In this document: positions 1-7,142 of the stretch, one piece after another
Position numbering within the stretch: the first letter of the stretch is position 1
Layout: each line of letters opens with the position of its first letter
Translations under genes and position numbers: made by a program
Notes under the pieces: model-generated
Databases searched by the model: none
What the model saw: only the letters and a program-made list of their open reading frames with translations
Told to the model about the DNA's origin: nothing
Assembly (NCBI GenBank): GCA_036009105.1
Contig: DASYMJ010000349.1
Span: 1-13,495, forward strand
Direction: 5' to 3'
Length of the DNA stretch: 13,495 nucleotides
Origin: JAFAVZ01 sp036009105
Lineage (GTDB): Bacteria; Acidobacteriota; Thermoanaerobaculia; Gp7-AA8

Positions 1-332
1 AGGAAGATGTCGCCCTTCTCCGCATAGACGAACCGCTTCCTGTCTCGCGTCCCCACCCCCTCCCGCCCCGGCGGCGCGTCGTGCTTCTCTAGGTCGGAGA
101 GCCTGCGCAACCCCTTCCCGTCCCGCCCCACCACCCACGTATCCGCCTCCTTGTCGAATGGGTCCGTATTGACCTTCCAGTCGAAGAACACCTGCTTCCC
201 ATCCGGCGCCCACCTCACGTTCTGCGGCGGATATCCCACCAGGTTCGGCCCCCCCATGATGAAGTCGATGGTGAGCTGCCGGGCGCTCGCGCTGAGGGTG
301 AAAAGGAGGAGGAACGGGAAGGCGCGCTTCAT
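1..332 (-). CDS. Exported S9-family (DPP-IV-like) peptidase or beta-propeller protein, N-terminal part only
   Basis: Reading the minus strand from the ATG at 332-330 gives an open frame of 110 complete codons running off the left edge. It begins with a clear signal peptide, MKRAFPFLLLFTLSASA, followed by a segment containing GPNLVGYPPQNVRWAPDGKQ and then VFFDW. The pattern 'LVG-x-P-x-x-VRW-x-PDGK-x-V-F-F' is typical of the first propeller blade of DPP-IV N-terminal domains in S9 prolyl oligopeptidase-like enzymes; TolB-like PD40 blades look similar. The catalytic hydrolase domain, if present, lies outside the window, so the enzyme assignment is inference. No strong Shine-Dalgarno sequence is visible before the ATG. 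The gene is divergent from the subtilase at 571, sharing the 333-570 region. A peptidase role would fit the protease-rich neighbourhood, but a non-enzymatic propeller protein is the main alternative. Confidence 0.72.
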   Translation of the reverse strand, partial: MKRAFPFLLLFTLSASARQLTIDFIMGGPNLVGYPPQNVRWAPDGKQVFFDWKVNTDPFDKEADTWVVGRDGKGLRRLSDLEKHDAPPGREGVGTRDRKRFVYAEKGDIF

Positions 333-361
333 GGACGCGAATGATAGGACGGGTGAGGATT

Positions 362-373
362 TCGCAAATGCGA
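362..373. promoter_or_regulatory. Short palindrome in the divergent intergenic region
   Basis: TCGCA-AA-TGCGA is a perfect 5-bp inverted repeat with a 2-base centre. It lies 30 bases upstream of the minus-strand gene start, inside the divergent promoter region. It could be an operator half-site pair, but so short a repeat can occur by chance in GC-rich DNA. No convincing -35/-10 pair was identified nearby. Confidence 0.2.
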
Positions 374-467
374 CATCTGCTGCTCGCCGCCGCGCGGGCC
401 GTCGACGGCGCGGCCTGACCCTGCGGGGCGTGGTGGTGATGGACGGTCGGCGGGCCTGCTCGACCTT

Positions 468-494
468 CGTAGGCCGGCTGAGAGCCGGCCCTAC
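468..494 (-). repeat. GTAG-headed REP-type palindrome, single unit
   Basis: On the minus strand the unit reads GTAG, then GGCCGGCT, a CTC loop, AGCCGGCC and TACG. The 8-bp stem is perfect (472-479 with 483-490). It is extended by a GTA/TAC pairing with one bulged base at 491. A GTAG tetranucleotide next to an imperfect palindrome is the hallmark of REP sequences mobilised by RAYT (TnpA-REP) transposases, such as the SMAG family of Stenotrophomonas. The same core recurs as a doublet at 10164-10213. On the + strand five T's follow at 496-500, so the structure might also terminate transcription heading towards the subtilase. No RAYT gene is in the window, so REP membership is inferred from form and recurrence. 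Confidence 0.6.
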
Positions 495-531
495 ATTTTT
501 CAGGCACGATCTCTGCTGTCTCGCCGTCCAA

Positions 532-550
532 CTGGTAGTGGTACTACCAG
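532..550 (+). promoter_or_regulatory. Perfect CTGGTAGT/ACTACCAG inverted repeat before the subtilase ribosome-binding site
   Basis: The sequence CTGGTAGT-GGT-ACTACCAG is a perfect 8-bp inverted repeat with a 3-base centre. It ends 7 bases before the GGAGG ribosome-binding site at 558-562. Its composition (TGGTAGT) differs from the GC-rich surroundings. It could be a repressor operator, or an mRNA hairpin that tunes initiation of the protease gene. The sequence alone does not separate these options. The promoter itself was not located with confidence. Confidence 0.4.
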
Positions 551-557
551 CAATTTT

Positions 558-562
558 GGAGG
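558..562 (+). promoter_or_regulatory. Ribosome-binding site that fixes the subtilase start
   Basis: GGAGG stands 8 bases before the ATG at 571. The reading frame stays open upstream to an ATG at 151, but only the 571 start has this Shine-Dalgarno sequence and gives an immediate signal peptide. The upstream extension is also antisense to the S9-like gene. Confidence 0.75.
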
Positions 563-570
563 TAGAGAGA

Positions 571-3500
571 ATGCCCATCCGCTTGCGTCTGATCCCCCTC
601 GTTCTCGCCCTAACCCTTTTCGCATCAATCGCGAACGCCGCGTCGGTCATCGTCGAGCTCAGCCAGGAGCCGGCGGCCATGCAGGCGGCCCGGGCCCGCA
701 AAGACGGGCATCCGATGTCGGCCGCGCAGGTCGAAAATTACCGATCGACCCTCGCCCTCTCCCAGCAGAAGTTCCTCGACGCCCTCCGCGCGAAGAACAT
801 CCCCTTCACCATCGGCGGCGTCACGGTGAGCAACGTCCGGATCGACTTCGCCTACACCCTCGTCTTCAACGGCATCAACCTGGTGGTGGCCGACTCGGCC
901 ATCCCGGTCATCCAGGCCATGCCCCAGGTGAAGAGAGTCCATCGCGATGAAGTGCTGCACACCACCCTCGACGTCAGCGTCCCCTACATCCGCGCGCCAC
1001 AGGTCTACGGCGCGATCAAGGAATTGACGCGCTTCGACCACGCCAATGAAGGCTACGAGGGACAGGGCGTCACCATTTCCATCATCGACTCCGGCGTCGA
1101 ATGGCACCACGAGATGTTCGGCGGCGACCCCACGCCTCCCCGCCTCGGCGTCCTCCCCGCCACCGCCTCCGGCACGAACGAGAAGATCATCTACTACCTC
1201 CCCCTCGCCGACGTCGTCGTGGAAGACGGCCTCGGCCACGGCACGCACGTCGCCTCCACCGCGGCCGGCTACCAGGGCTTCGCGCCCGGCGCCGACGGCC
1301 TGCCGAACACCGCCGACGACATCAAGATGCACGGCGTCGCCCCCCAGGCGCGGCTGATGTCCTACAAAGTCTGCAGCGACGCCGGCTCCATCGCCGGCCA
1401 GGCCGCGCCGGTGGGCGGCTGCGTCTCCGCCGCCATCACCATGGCCATCGAAGACTCCGTCTCCCCGCGCACGGTGACCGGCTTTTCGAAGCCGGTCGCG
1501 CAGGTGATCAACATGAGCCTGGGCGGCTCGGGCGGGCCGGACAGCGTCACGTCCATCGCCGCCGACAACGCGGTCCGCCTCGGCTGCAGCGTCGTCGCCG
1601 CGGGCGGCAACTCCGGCCCCGGCGAAGGCACTGTCGGCTCCCCGTGCACCGGCCGCCTGGTCACGTGCGTGGCGAACAGCATCGACCCGGCCGGCTCCTG
1701 GTCGGTGGACGTCCTCGCGCCGAGCGCCGTGAACCGGCTCCTGCCGGGCGGCGTCACCCCTGCCAACAACCTCCCCGCCGCCTCCACCCAGCGCAGCGGC
1801 ATGCAGCTCATCCCCATGTCCGGCGCCCCGGAGCCGCCGAAGAACGGCGTGGCGCAGTACTACGTCTATGTGGACGGCGGCGAGACGCCGGCCTCCTATC
1901 CGGCAGCCGTCTCCGGACGCATCGCGCTGGTCAAGACCAGCCTCCCCTCCACCTTCGCCCAGATCGCGAACAGCGCCGCGCTGGCCGGCGCCGTGGCCGT
2001 CTTCAACCGCACCGACACCGCCAACCCCACCGCCGTCAAGGCGACCATCCCGGCCGCGAACATGCCGGTGGCGGACTTCGACTATCTCCTCTCGTTGATG
2101 GGCGCGGGCGCGACGCCGCCCAGCGGCACGCTCTCCACCTACCCCCTCCGCATCAACTCCTTCTACGGCAACACCCTGATGAACTCCTCCAGCTCGCGCG
2201 GGCCGGTGGAGGGCTACGGCCAGGTCAAGCCGGACGTCACGGCGCCGGGCACGAACATCCTCGCCGCCATGCCGCCCGCCTCGCTGCTCGGGATCCTGGC
2301 GCAGGGCAACTACGGCTCCATCAGCGGCACCTCCATGGCCTCGCCGCACGTGGCCGGCGCCACGGCGCTGGTCCGCCAGGCGCACCCGCTATGGACTCCT
2401 GATGAGGTGCGCACCGCGCTCGGCAACTCCGCGACGAACCTCCGCAACGAGAACGGCGTGGCCAAAGCCGACGGCAACACCATCGAGTCGGTCATCGACC
2501 AGGGCAGCGGGCTGATCGACGTGCAGCACGCGGTGAACATCAAGGCGCTCATGGGCGTCACCTCCACCGACATCAACCTCCCCTCCATCCTGGGCAGCCA
2601 CTCCTTCGGCGAAGTGCCGGCCATCAACTCCCAGGGCGTCATCAGCCGCTCCGTCACCGTCACCCTGCGCGACGTCTCCGGCACGGCCGGCAGCTACGCG
2701 CTCACCGTGGCCAACAACCGCGGTCTGGAGCTGAACGGCATCTCGGTCACCACTTCGCCCACCGTCGTCGCGGTCGCCGCGAACGGCAGCGCGACGTTCA
2801 CCGTCACGGCGAGCATCAACGGCAGCATCGTCACTGCCGGCGCGCCGCTGCAGCTGCAGTGGTACGTCCGCGCCAGGAGGCAGGACGGCGCCGAGTCGCT
2901 GGTGATGCCGTTCTACCTGCGCGCGACGCAGACCACGCCCGCCGCGGCAACGCTCAATGCCATCGCCGACGACCCGACGCCCGACCAGCAGAACGGCGTC
3001 GACCGCGACGGCCGCTACACCATCAACTGGAGCTATCCGCCCAACCAGCCGGCCGCCCCGTGCGGCTATCGCGTGGAGGAGACCCGGCCCGCGGCCGCCG
3101 GCACGATCTGGTACGACGACGCGGAAGAGACGCTGGTCAACAGCAACTCCAAGTGGACGGCCGCCGACTGGACCTCCCGTCCGCACGCCGGCACGGCCAC
3201 CATGGGCTACGGCGCGGCGTACATCGACAGCGACAGCGCCACGCTGACCATGAATGCCGACGTCTCCCTGCCTCGCGCGCTGGTCACGCTCACCTTCGAC
3301 GCCTTCCAGGACACCGAGCCCGACTTCGACTTCGCGTACGTCGACGTGAGCACCGATCACGGCGCGGGATGGACGCAGGTGGCGCGCTACACCGGCAACT
3401 TCACCGGCCAGCGCAGCATCGACCTGAGCCCCTTCGCCGGCAACGACATCCGCCTCCGCTTCCGCCTGGTCAGCGATGACAACCTGTCCGCGCCGGCGTA

Positions 3501-4008
3501 TCAGGGGTGGTCGGTGGACAACATCCGCATCCAGGCCGGCGCCGCGTTCGACACGCTGGCCACGGTGACCGGCACCACGTACGCGATCAACGGCAAGGCG
3601 GACGGCACGTACGCCTACCGGATCACGGCCCTCTTCGGCAACTGCGCCGCGAGCCCGTACGCCGCGCTGCCCTCGAACATCCGCCAGATCGACGTGGAGA
3701 ACGCGACGGCGCCGCCGACGGCGTCCTTCACCGGCACGCCGGACTCGTCGGACATCGGCCAGACCGTCACCTTCGACGCCACCGCCTCGCACGACAACGA
3801 CAGCGTCAACGGCGGCTCGCCGGGGATTGCGCAGTACTGGTGGTCCTTCGGCGACGGCACGACCGCGAACGGCCCGACCGTGACGCACGCCTACTCCGCC
3901 GGCGGCACGTACCGCGTCTCGCTGACGATCATCGACGACGATGGCGAGGCGGCCAGCGCGGAGGCGGAGCAGCAGGTGTCGAACCTGCAGCTCATTCCCA
4001 ATCCGTAG
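571..4008 (+). CDS. Secreted subtilisin-like serine protease (S8) with propeptide, PA insert and PKD domain
   Basis: This 1145-residue extracellular endoprotease starts with a signal peptide (cleavage expected after ANA, residue 23). An I9-type propeptide spans about residues 25-125. The S8 catalytic domain carries the full triad: Asp173 (IIDSG), His223 (GHGTHVA) and Ser588 (GTSMASPHVAG), with oxyanion Asn347 (GGNSGPG). A PA (protease-associated) domain is inserted at about 430-515 between Asn347 and Ser588, as in lactocepin/C5a-peptidase-type subtilases. Residues about 690-785 resemble an Fn3-like beta sandwich. About 890-988 resembles the jelly-roll repeat of immune-inhibitor-A-type proteases (TLTFDAFQD, WSVDNIRI). 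About 1049-1140 is a PKD domain (WWSFGDGTT, VTHAY). No anchor or sorting signal follows, so release to the medium is likely. All catalytic residues are present. Its role is presumably degradation of extracellular protein for nutrition; the exact substrate cannot be read from the sequence. Confidence 0.95.
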   Translation: MPIRLRLIPLVLALTLFASIANAASVIVELSQEPAAMQAARARKDGHPMSAAQVENYRSTLALSQQKFLDALRAKNIPFTIGGVTVSNVRIDFAYTLVFNGINLVVADSAIPVIQAMPQVKRVHRDEVLHTTLDVSVPYIRAPQVYGAIKELTRFDHANEGYEGQGVTISIIDSGVEWHHEMFGGDPTPPRLGVLPATASGTNEKIIYYLPLADVVVEDGLGHGTHVASTAAGYQGFAPGADGLPNTADDIKMHGVAPQARLMSYKVCSDAGSIAGQAAPVGGCVSAAITMAIEDSVSPRTVTGFSKPVAQVINMSLGGSGGPDSVTSIAADNAVRLGCSVVAAGGNSGPGEGTVGSPCTGRLVTCVANSIDPAGSWSVDVLAPSAVNRLLPGGVTPANNLPAASTQRSGMQLIPMSGAPEPPKNGVAQYYVYVDGGETPASYPAAVSGRIALVKTSLPSTFAQIANSAALAGAVAVFNRTDTANPTAVKATIPAANMPVADFDYLLSLMGAGATPPSGTLSTYPLRINSFYGNTLMNSSSSRGPVEGYGQVKPDVTAPGTNILAAMPPASLLGILAQGNYGSISGTSMASPHVAGATALVRQAHPLWTPDEVRTALGNSATNLRNENGVAKADGNTIESVIDQGSGLIDVQHAVNIKALMGVTSTDINLPSILGSHSFGEVPAINSQGVISRSVTVTLRDVSGTAGSYALTVANNRGLELNGISVTTSPTVVAVAANGSATFTVTASINGSIVTAGAPLQLQWYVRARRQDGAESLVMPFYLRATQTTPAAATLNAIADDPTPDQQNGVDRDGRYTINWSYPPNQPAAPCGYRVEETRPAAAGTIWYDDAEETLVNSNSKWTAADWTSRPHAGTATMGYGAAYIDSDSATLTMNADVSLPRALVTLTFDAFQDTEPDFDFAYVDVSTDHGAGWTQVARYTGNFTGQRSIDLSPFAGNDIRLRFRLVSDDNLSAPAYQGWSVDNIRIQAGAAFDTLATVTGTTYAINGKADGTYAYRITALFGNCAASPYAALPSNIRQIDVENATAPPTASFTGTPDSSDIGQTVTFDATASHDNDSVNGGSPGIAQYWWSFGDGTTANGPTVTHAYSAGGTYRVSLTIIDDDGEAASAEAEQQVSNLQLIPNP

Positions 4009-4018
4009 TTGCCCGTTG

Positions 4019-4061
4019 GCTGGTTGCCGGTTGCCGGGAGAGCCGGCAACCGGCAACCGGC
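4019..4061 (+). repeat. Heptamer-built hairpin between the subtilase and M1 genes
   Basis: Each arm contains two GGTTGCC heptamers. GGTTGCCGGTTGCCGG at 4022-4037 pairs perfectly with 4043-4058 across a 5-base loop, GAGAG. One wobble and two further pairs extend the stem to 4019/4061. The hairpin begins 10 bases after the subtilase stop and ends 16 bases before the M1 start. It has no T-run, so it is not a classical intrinsic terminator. It may stabilise the upstream mRNA, attenuate read-through, or be a dispersed repeat. The tandem 7-mer design matches that of the GATC-rich repeats at 8324-8402 and 12912-12993. Confidence 0.6.
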
Positions 4062-4077
4062 GGTATCCTTCGGCGCG

Positions 4078-6600
4078 ATGAAGCGCCTCCTCTTCCTGCT
4101 CCTCCTCCTTCCCACCGCCCTCCCCGCCGCCACCCGCCTCCCGGCCAACGTCGTCCCCGAGCACTACGCCATCCGCATCGCGACGGAGCTGGGGCCGGAG
4201 ACGTTCCGCGGCGAAGAGACCATCGAGGTGCGCGTGACCGAGCCGGTGAGCGCGATCACCCTGCACGCGGTCGATCTGAACCTGGCGGCCGCCGTCGACG
4301 GCGCGCCGGCCGAGGTGACGACGGACAAGGAGAACGAGACCGTCACGCTGCGGCTGGCCGAGACGCTGCAGCCGGGCACGGCGAAGATCCGCATCACCTT
4401 CGACGGCAAGATCGGGCAGCAACTGCGCGGCCTCTACCTGAGCAAAACGGAGAAGCGCAAATACGCCGTCACGCAGTTCGAGGCGATGAGCGCGCGGCGC
4501 GCGTTCCCCTGCTTCGACGAGCCGGCCATGAAGGCCACCTTCGACGTCACCCTCGTGGTCGACCAGGGGGACATCGCCATCTCCAACACGCGCGTGACCT
4601 CCGACCAGCCGGCCGGCGAAGGGAAGCACGCCCTCACCTTCGCCCGCACCGCGAAGCTGCCGACGTATCTGCTCGCCTTCCTCATCGGCGACTTCCAGTG
4701 CATCTCCGGCGAGGCGGAAGGCACGCCCATCCGCGTCTGCACCACGCCCGGCCTGCAGCACCTCGGCAAGTTCGCGCTGGAGGCGTCGAAGGCCTCGCTG
4801 AAGTACTTCAACGACTACTACGGCATCCGCTACCCGTTCCAGAAGCTGGACATGATCGGCATCCCCGACTTCGCCGCCGGGGCGATGGAGAACGCCGGCG
4901 CCATCACCTTCCGGGAGACCGACCTCCTGGTGGGCGAGCAGTCCTCCACGCTGGCCCAGAAGCGCGTGGCGCTGGTGGTCGGCCACGAGATCGCCCACCA
5001 GTGGTTCGGCGACCTGGTGACGATGAAGTGGTGGAACGACATCTGGCTCAACGAGGGCTTCGCCACCTTCATGTCCACCAAGCCGCTGGAGGCGTGGAAG
5101 CCGGAGTGGCGCACCGATCTGGACATGCCGGTGGAGACGGACGACGCGCTGACCACCGACTCCCAGCGCACCACCCGCCCCATCCGCCTGCCGGCGGGCT
5201 CCGAGAACAGCGGCAACCTCTTCGACTCCGGCATCGTCTACGGCAAGACGGCCTCGGTGCTGCGCATGGTGGAGGAGTGGGTCGGCAAGGACGCCTTCCG
5301 CGACGCCATCCGCGTCTACCTGAAAAAGTACTCCTGGAGCAACGCGGCGGCGGAAGACTTCTGGGGCACGATGAAAGGAGCGGCGAAGCAGCCGATCGAT
5401 GTGGTGCTGCAGTCGTTCGTCGACACCACCGGCGTGCCGCTGCTGCACGTGAGTGAGAACTGCGCGGTAACGCAGGAGCGCCTGCTCCCGAAGACCGAAG
5501 CGGCGGTGAAGCAGACGTGGACCATTCCGGTTTGTGCCTCGCTCGCCAGGGCGACATCTGCAGCCTTGCCCTGCCGCGTCCTCAGCGAGGGCGCCACCCT
5601 CCCCTCCTGCGACCGCTTTCTCAGCCGCAACGGCGCGAGCTATTACGTGGTCGACTACCCGGCTGCCACGCGCGAGGCTTTCCGGGCGAAGTTGAAGACG
5701 TTCCCGCCCGCGGAGCGGATCTCCTATCGCGGCAACGAGTGGATCCTCGTGCGGGACATGCATCGCCAGGCGGGCGAATACCTCGGTCTGCTGCGCGCCA
5801 TGCCGCGGCCCGCGGAGCGGCAGGTGGTGACGGAGACGGTCGACTCGCTGGTCTTCCTCGAGCAGCGCCTGGTGGACGACCGCAACCGCGACGCCTGGCG
5901 CGCCTTCGTGCGCGACGCCGTGCGCGGCTATGCCCCCGCCACGTGGGAGACGCCGAAGGGCGAGACCTCCGAGCAGCGCATCTCTCGCGCCTACGTGCTG
6001 TGGGCCCTCGGCTACCTCGCCGCCGATGCGGACGTCATCGCCGGCGCGCGCCGCACGGCGGAGCGCTACATGGCCGATCCCGCCGCGGTCGACGCGCTGA
6101 TCGGCGACCGCGCGCTGCGCCTCGCCGCCGTGTACGGCGACGAGGCGTTCTTCACCCGCGTCGCCGAGCAGCTGGCCAAAGCCACGACGCCGGAGCTCGC
6201 CGCCCGCTACCGCAACCTCCTCCCGCTCTTCCGCGACGCGAAGGCCACGGCCCGCGCCTACGACTACATCTACAGCGATCGCATCCGCACGCAGGATCTG
6301 CCCGCGGTCGCCGCCGCCGGCTTCGCCGATCCGGCCACGCGCGGCGCCGCCTGGAACGCGGCGAAGCTGCACTGGGCCGAGGTCGAGCAGAAGAGCGTCG
6401 GCTCCACGGGGCGCATCACCTTCGCTGCCGGCGCGTTCTGCGACCCGAAATCGCGGGCGGAGGTGGAGGCGTTTTTCAAGGAGCACCCGCCGCGGAACGG
6501 CGCGCGCGCCGTGACCCGCGCCATGGACGCCATCGATACCTGCATCGCCTTCAAGGCCGCCCAGCAGGCCTCGTTCGACGCGGCCCTCGGAGCGCGGTGA
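4078..6600 (+). CDS. Exported M1-family zinc aminopeptidase (PSA/ERAP-like)
   Basis: This 840-residue protein removes N-terminal residues from peptides. The ATG at 4078 is chosen because it yields an immediate signal peptide (MKRLLFLLLLLPTALPAAT). An in-frame TTG at 4009 would put the preceding hairpin into the protein. The beta-saddle N-domain covers about residues 20-215. The thermolysin-like domain has the exopeptidase motif GAMEN at 268-272. Its zinc site is H303-E304-x-x-H307 with E326 (canonical HExxH-x18-E), followed by GFATFMS. Tyr388 (YGKTASVLRM) is the expected transition-state Tyr. Residues about 480-830 form the helical ERAP1-C-like domain. Length and motif order match complete puromycin-sensitive-type M1 enzymes. 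No obvious Shine-Dalgarno sequence precedes the start. The stop overlaps the next start (GTGA). It likely trims peptides released by the upstream subtilase; that pairing is inference. Confidence 0.95.
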   Translation: MKRLLFLLLLLPTALPAATRLPANVVPEHYAIRIATELGPETFRGEETIEVRVTEPVSAITLHAVDLNLAAAVDGAPAEVTTDKENETVTLRLAETLQPGTAKIRITFDGKIGQQLRGLYLSKTEKRKYAVTQFEAMSARRAFPCFDEPAMKATFDVTLVVDQGDIAISNTRVTSDQPAGEGKHALTFARTAKLPTYLLAFLIGDFQCISGEAEGTPIRVCTTPGLQHLGKFALEASKASLKYFNDYYGIRYPFQKLDMIGIPDFAAGAMENAGAITFRETDLLVGEQSSTLAQKRVALVVGHEIAHQWFGDLVTMKWWNDIWLNEGFATFMSTKPLEAWKPEWRTDLDMPVETDDALTTDSQRTTRPIRLPAGSENSGNLFDSGIVYGKTASVLRMVEEWVGKDAFRDAIRVYLKKYSWSNAAAEDFWGTMKGAAKQPIDVVLQSFVDTTGVPLLHVSENCAVTQERLLPKTEAAVKQTWTIPVCASLARATSAALPCRVLSEGATLPSCDRFLSRNGASYYVVDYPAATREAFRAKLKTFPPAERISYRGNEWILVRDMHRQAGEYLGLLRAMPRPAERQVVTETVDSLVFLEQRLVDDRNRDAWRAFVRDAVRGYAPATWETPKGETSEQRISRAYVLWALGYLAADADVIAGARRTAERYMADPAAVDALIGDRALRLAAVYGDEAFFTRVAEQLAKATTPELAARYRNLLPLFRDAKATARAYDYIYSDRIRTQDLPAVAAAGFADPATRGAAWNAAKLHWAEVEQKSVGSTGRITFAAGAFCDPKSRAEVEAFFKEHPPRNGARAVTRAMDAIDTCIAFKAAQQASFDAALGAR

Positions 6601-7142
6601 AGCCGGCCAGGGAGGACCTCGAGGCCGCGCGCGGCAAGACGCTGCCGGACGTCATCGCGCCGGGCCTCGACGTCCTCTTCTGCGGCATCAACCCCGGCCT
6701 CTACACCGCGGCGGTGGGGCACCACTTCGGCCGGCCGGGCAACCGCTTCTGGCCCACCCTCCACCGGGCCGGCTTTACGCCGCATCTGCTCAAGCCCGAA
6801 CAGCAACAGGAGCTGGTCGCGTACGGCTGCGGCATCACGAACCTGGTCTCCCGCGCCACCACCGCGGCGGCCGAGCTGACCGATGCGGAGCTGGAGGAAG
6901 GCGGCCGCATCCTCACCGCCAAAGTGCGCTTCTTCAAGCCGCGCGTGCTGGCCATCGTCGGCATCGGCGCGTACCGCACCGCCTTCGCCAGGCCGCGCGC
7001 CACGACCGGCCTGCAGGAGGAGCGCGTCGGCGAGACGGCGCTCTGGATCCTGCCCAATCCGAGCGGCCTCAATGCGAACTACCGGCCGGCCGAGCTGGTG
7101 GAGCTGTATCGCGAGCTGCGGGAGTGGGTCGCCGTACAATGA
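6597..7142 (+). CDS. mug: G/U mismatch-specific uracil-DNA glycosylase (Mug/TDG family)
   Basis: This 181-residue cytoplasmic base-excision repair enzyme removes uracil (and related lesions) mispaired with guanine. Motif I is GINPGLYTAAVGHHF, with the catalytic Asn at residue 32, followed by the family pattern RPGNRFWPTLHRAGF. Motif II is NPSGLNANY at 154-162, corresponding to NPSGLSR in E. coli Mug, where it intercalates into DNA. Length is close to E. coli Mug (168 residues) with a short N-terminal extension. The GTG at 6597 is preferred because its GTGA overlaps the M1 stop by 4 bases. No other start fits the N-terminus as well. The stop overlaps the next ATG as ATGA. Its place between an exported peptidase and a lipoprotein points to translational coupling rather than shared function. 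Confidence 0.93.
   Translation: MKPAREDLEAARGKTLPDVIAPGLDVLFCGINPGLYTAAVGHHFGRPGNRFWPTLHRAGFTPHLLKPEQQQELVAYGCGITNLVSRATTAAAELTDAELEEGGRILTAKVRFFKPRVLAIVGIGAYRTAFARPRATTGLQEERVGETALWILPNPSGLNANYRPAELVELYRELREWVAVQ

Noticed and set aside
468..500. Calling the hairpin and T-run a definite intrinsic terminator
   Set aside because: No + strand gene ends just upstream, and the same palindrome occurs elsewhere as a repeat without T's, so the T-run may be incidental.
151..570. In-frame upstream extension of the subtilase to an ATG at 151
   Set aside because: The first part is antisense to the S9-like gene, the extension has no signal peptide at its start, and the 571 ATG has both a GGAGG ribosome-binding site and an immediate signal peptide.
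4009..4077. TTG at 4009 as start of the M1 aminopeptidase
   Set aside because: It would translate the GGTTGCC hairpin and bury the signal peptide behind 23 residues. ATG 4078 gives a standard exported N-terminus.
5525..5590. Nested inverted repeats (CCTCGCT/AGCGAGG and CAGGGC/GCCCTG) in the M1 gene
   Set aside because: The arms are short, the encoded protein segment fits the M1 family without an insertion, and no other copy was seen.
2389..6486. A 1365-codon open frame on the minus strand
   Set aside because: It is antisense to the subtilase and M1 genes, whose domains and catalytic motifs are unmistakable. Its product is low-complexity Arg/Gly/Ala/Val, as expected from the complement of GC-rich codons.
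5517..6596. A long N-terminal extension of the Mug glycosylase overlapping the M1 gene
   Set aside because: The frame is open by GC bias only, its product is Arg/Ala/Gly-rich, and family length plus the GTGA overlap support the start at 6597.
7124..7138. GTG at 7124 as start of the lipoprotein
   Set aside because: ATG 7139 gives the ATGA overlap typical of this window and a compact lipoprotein signal.
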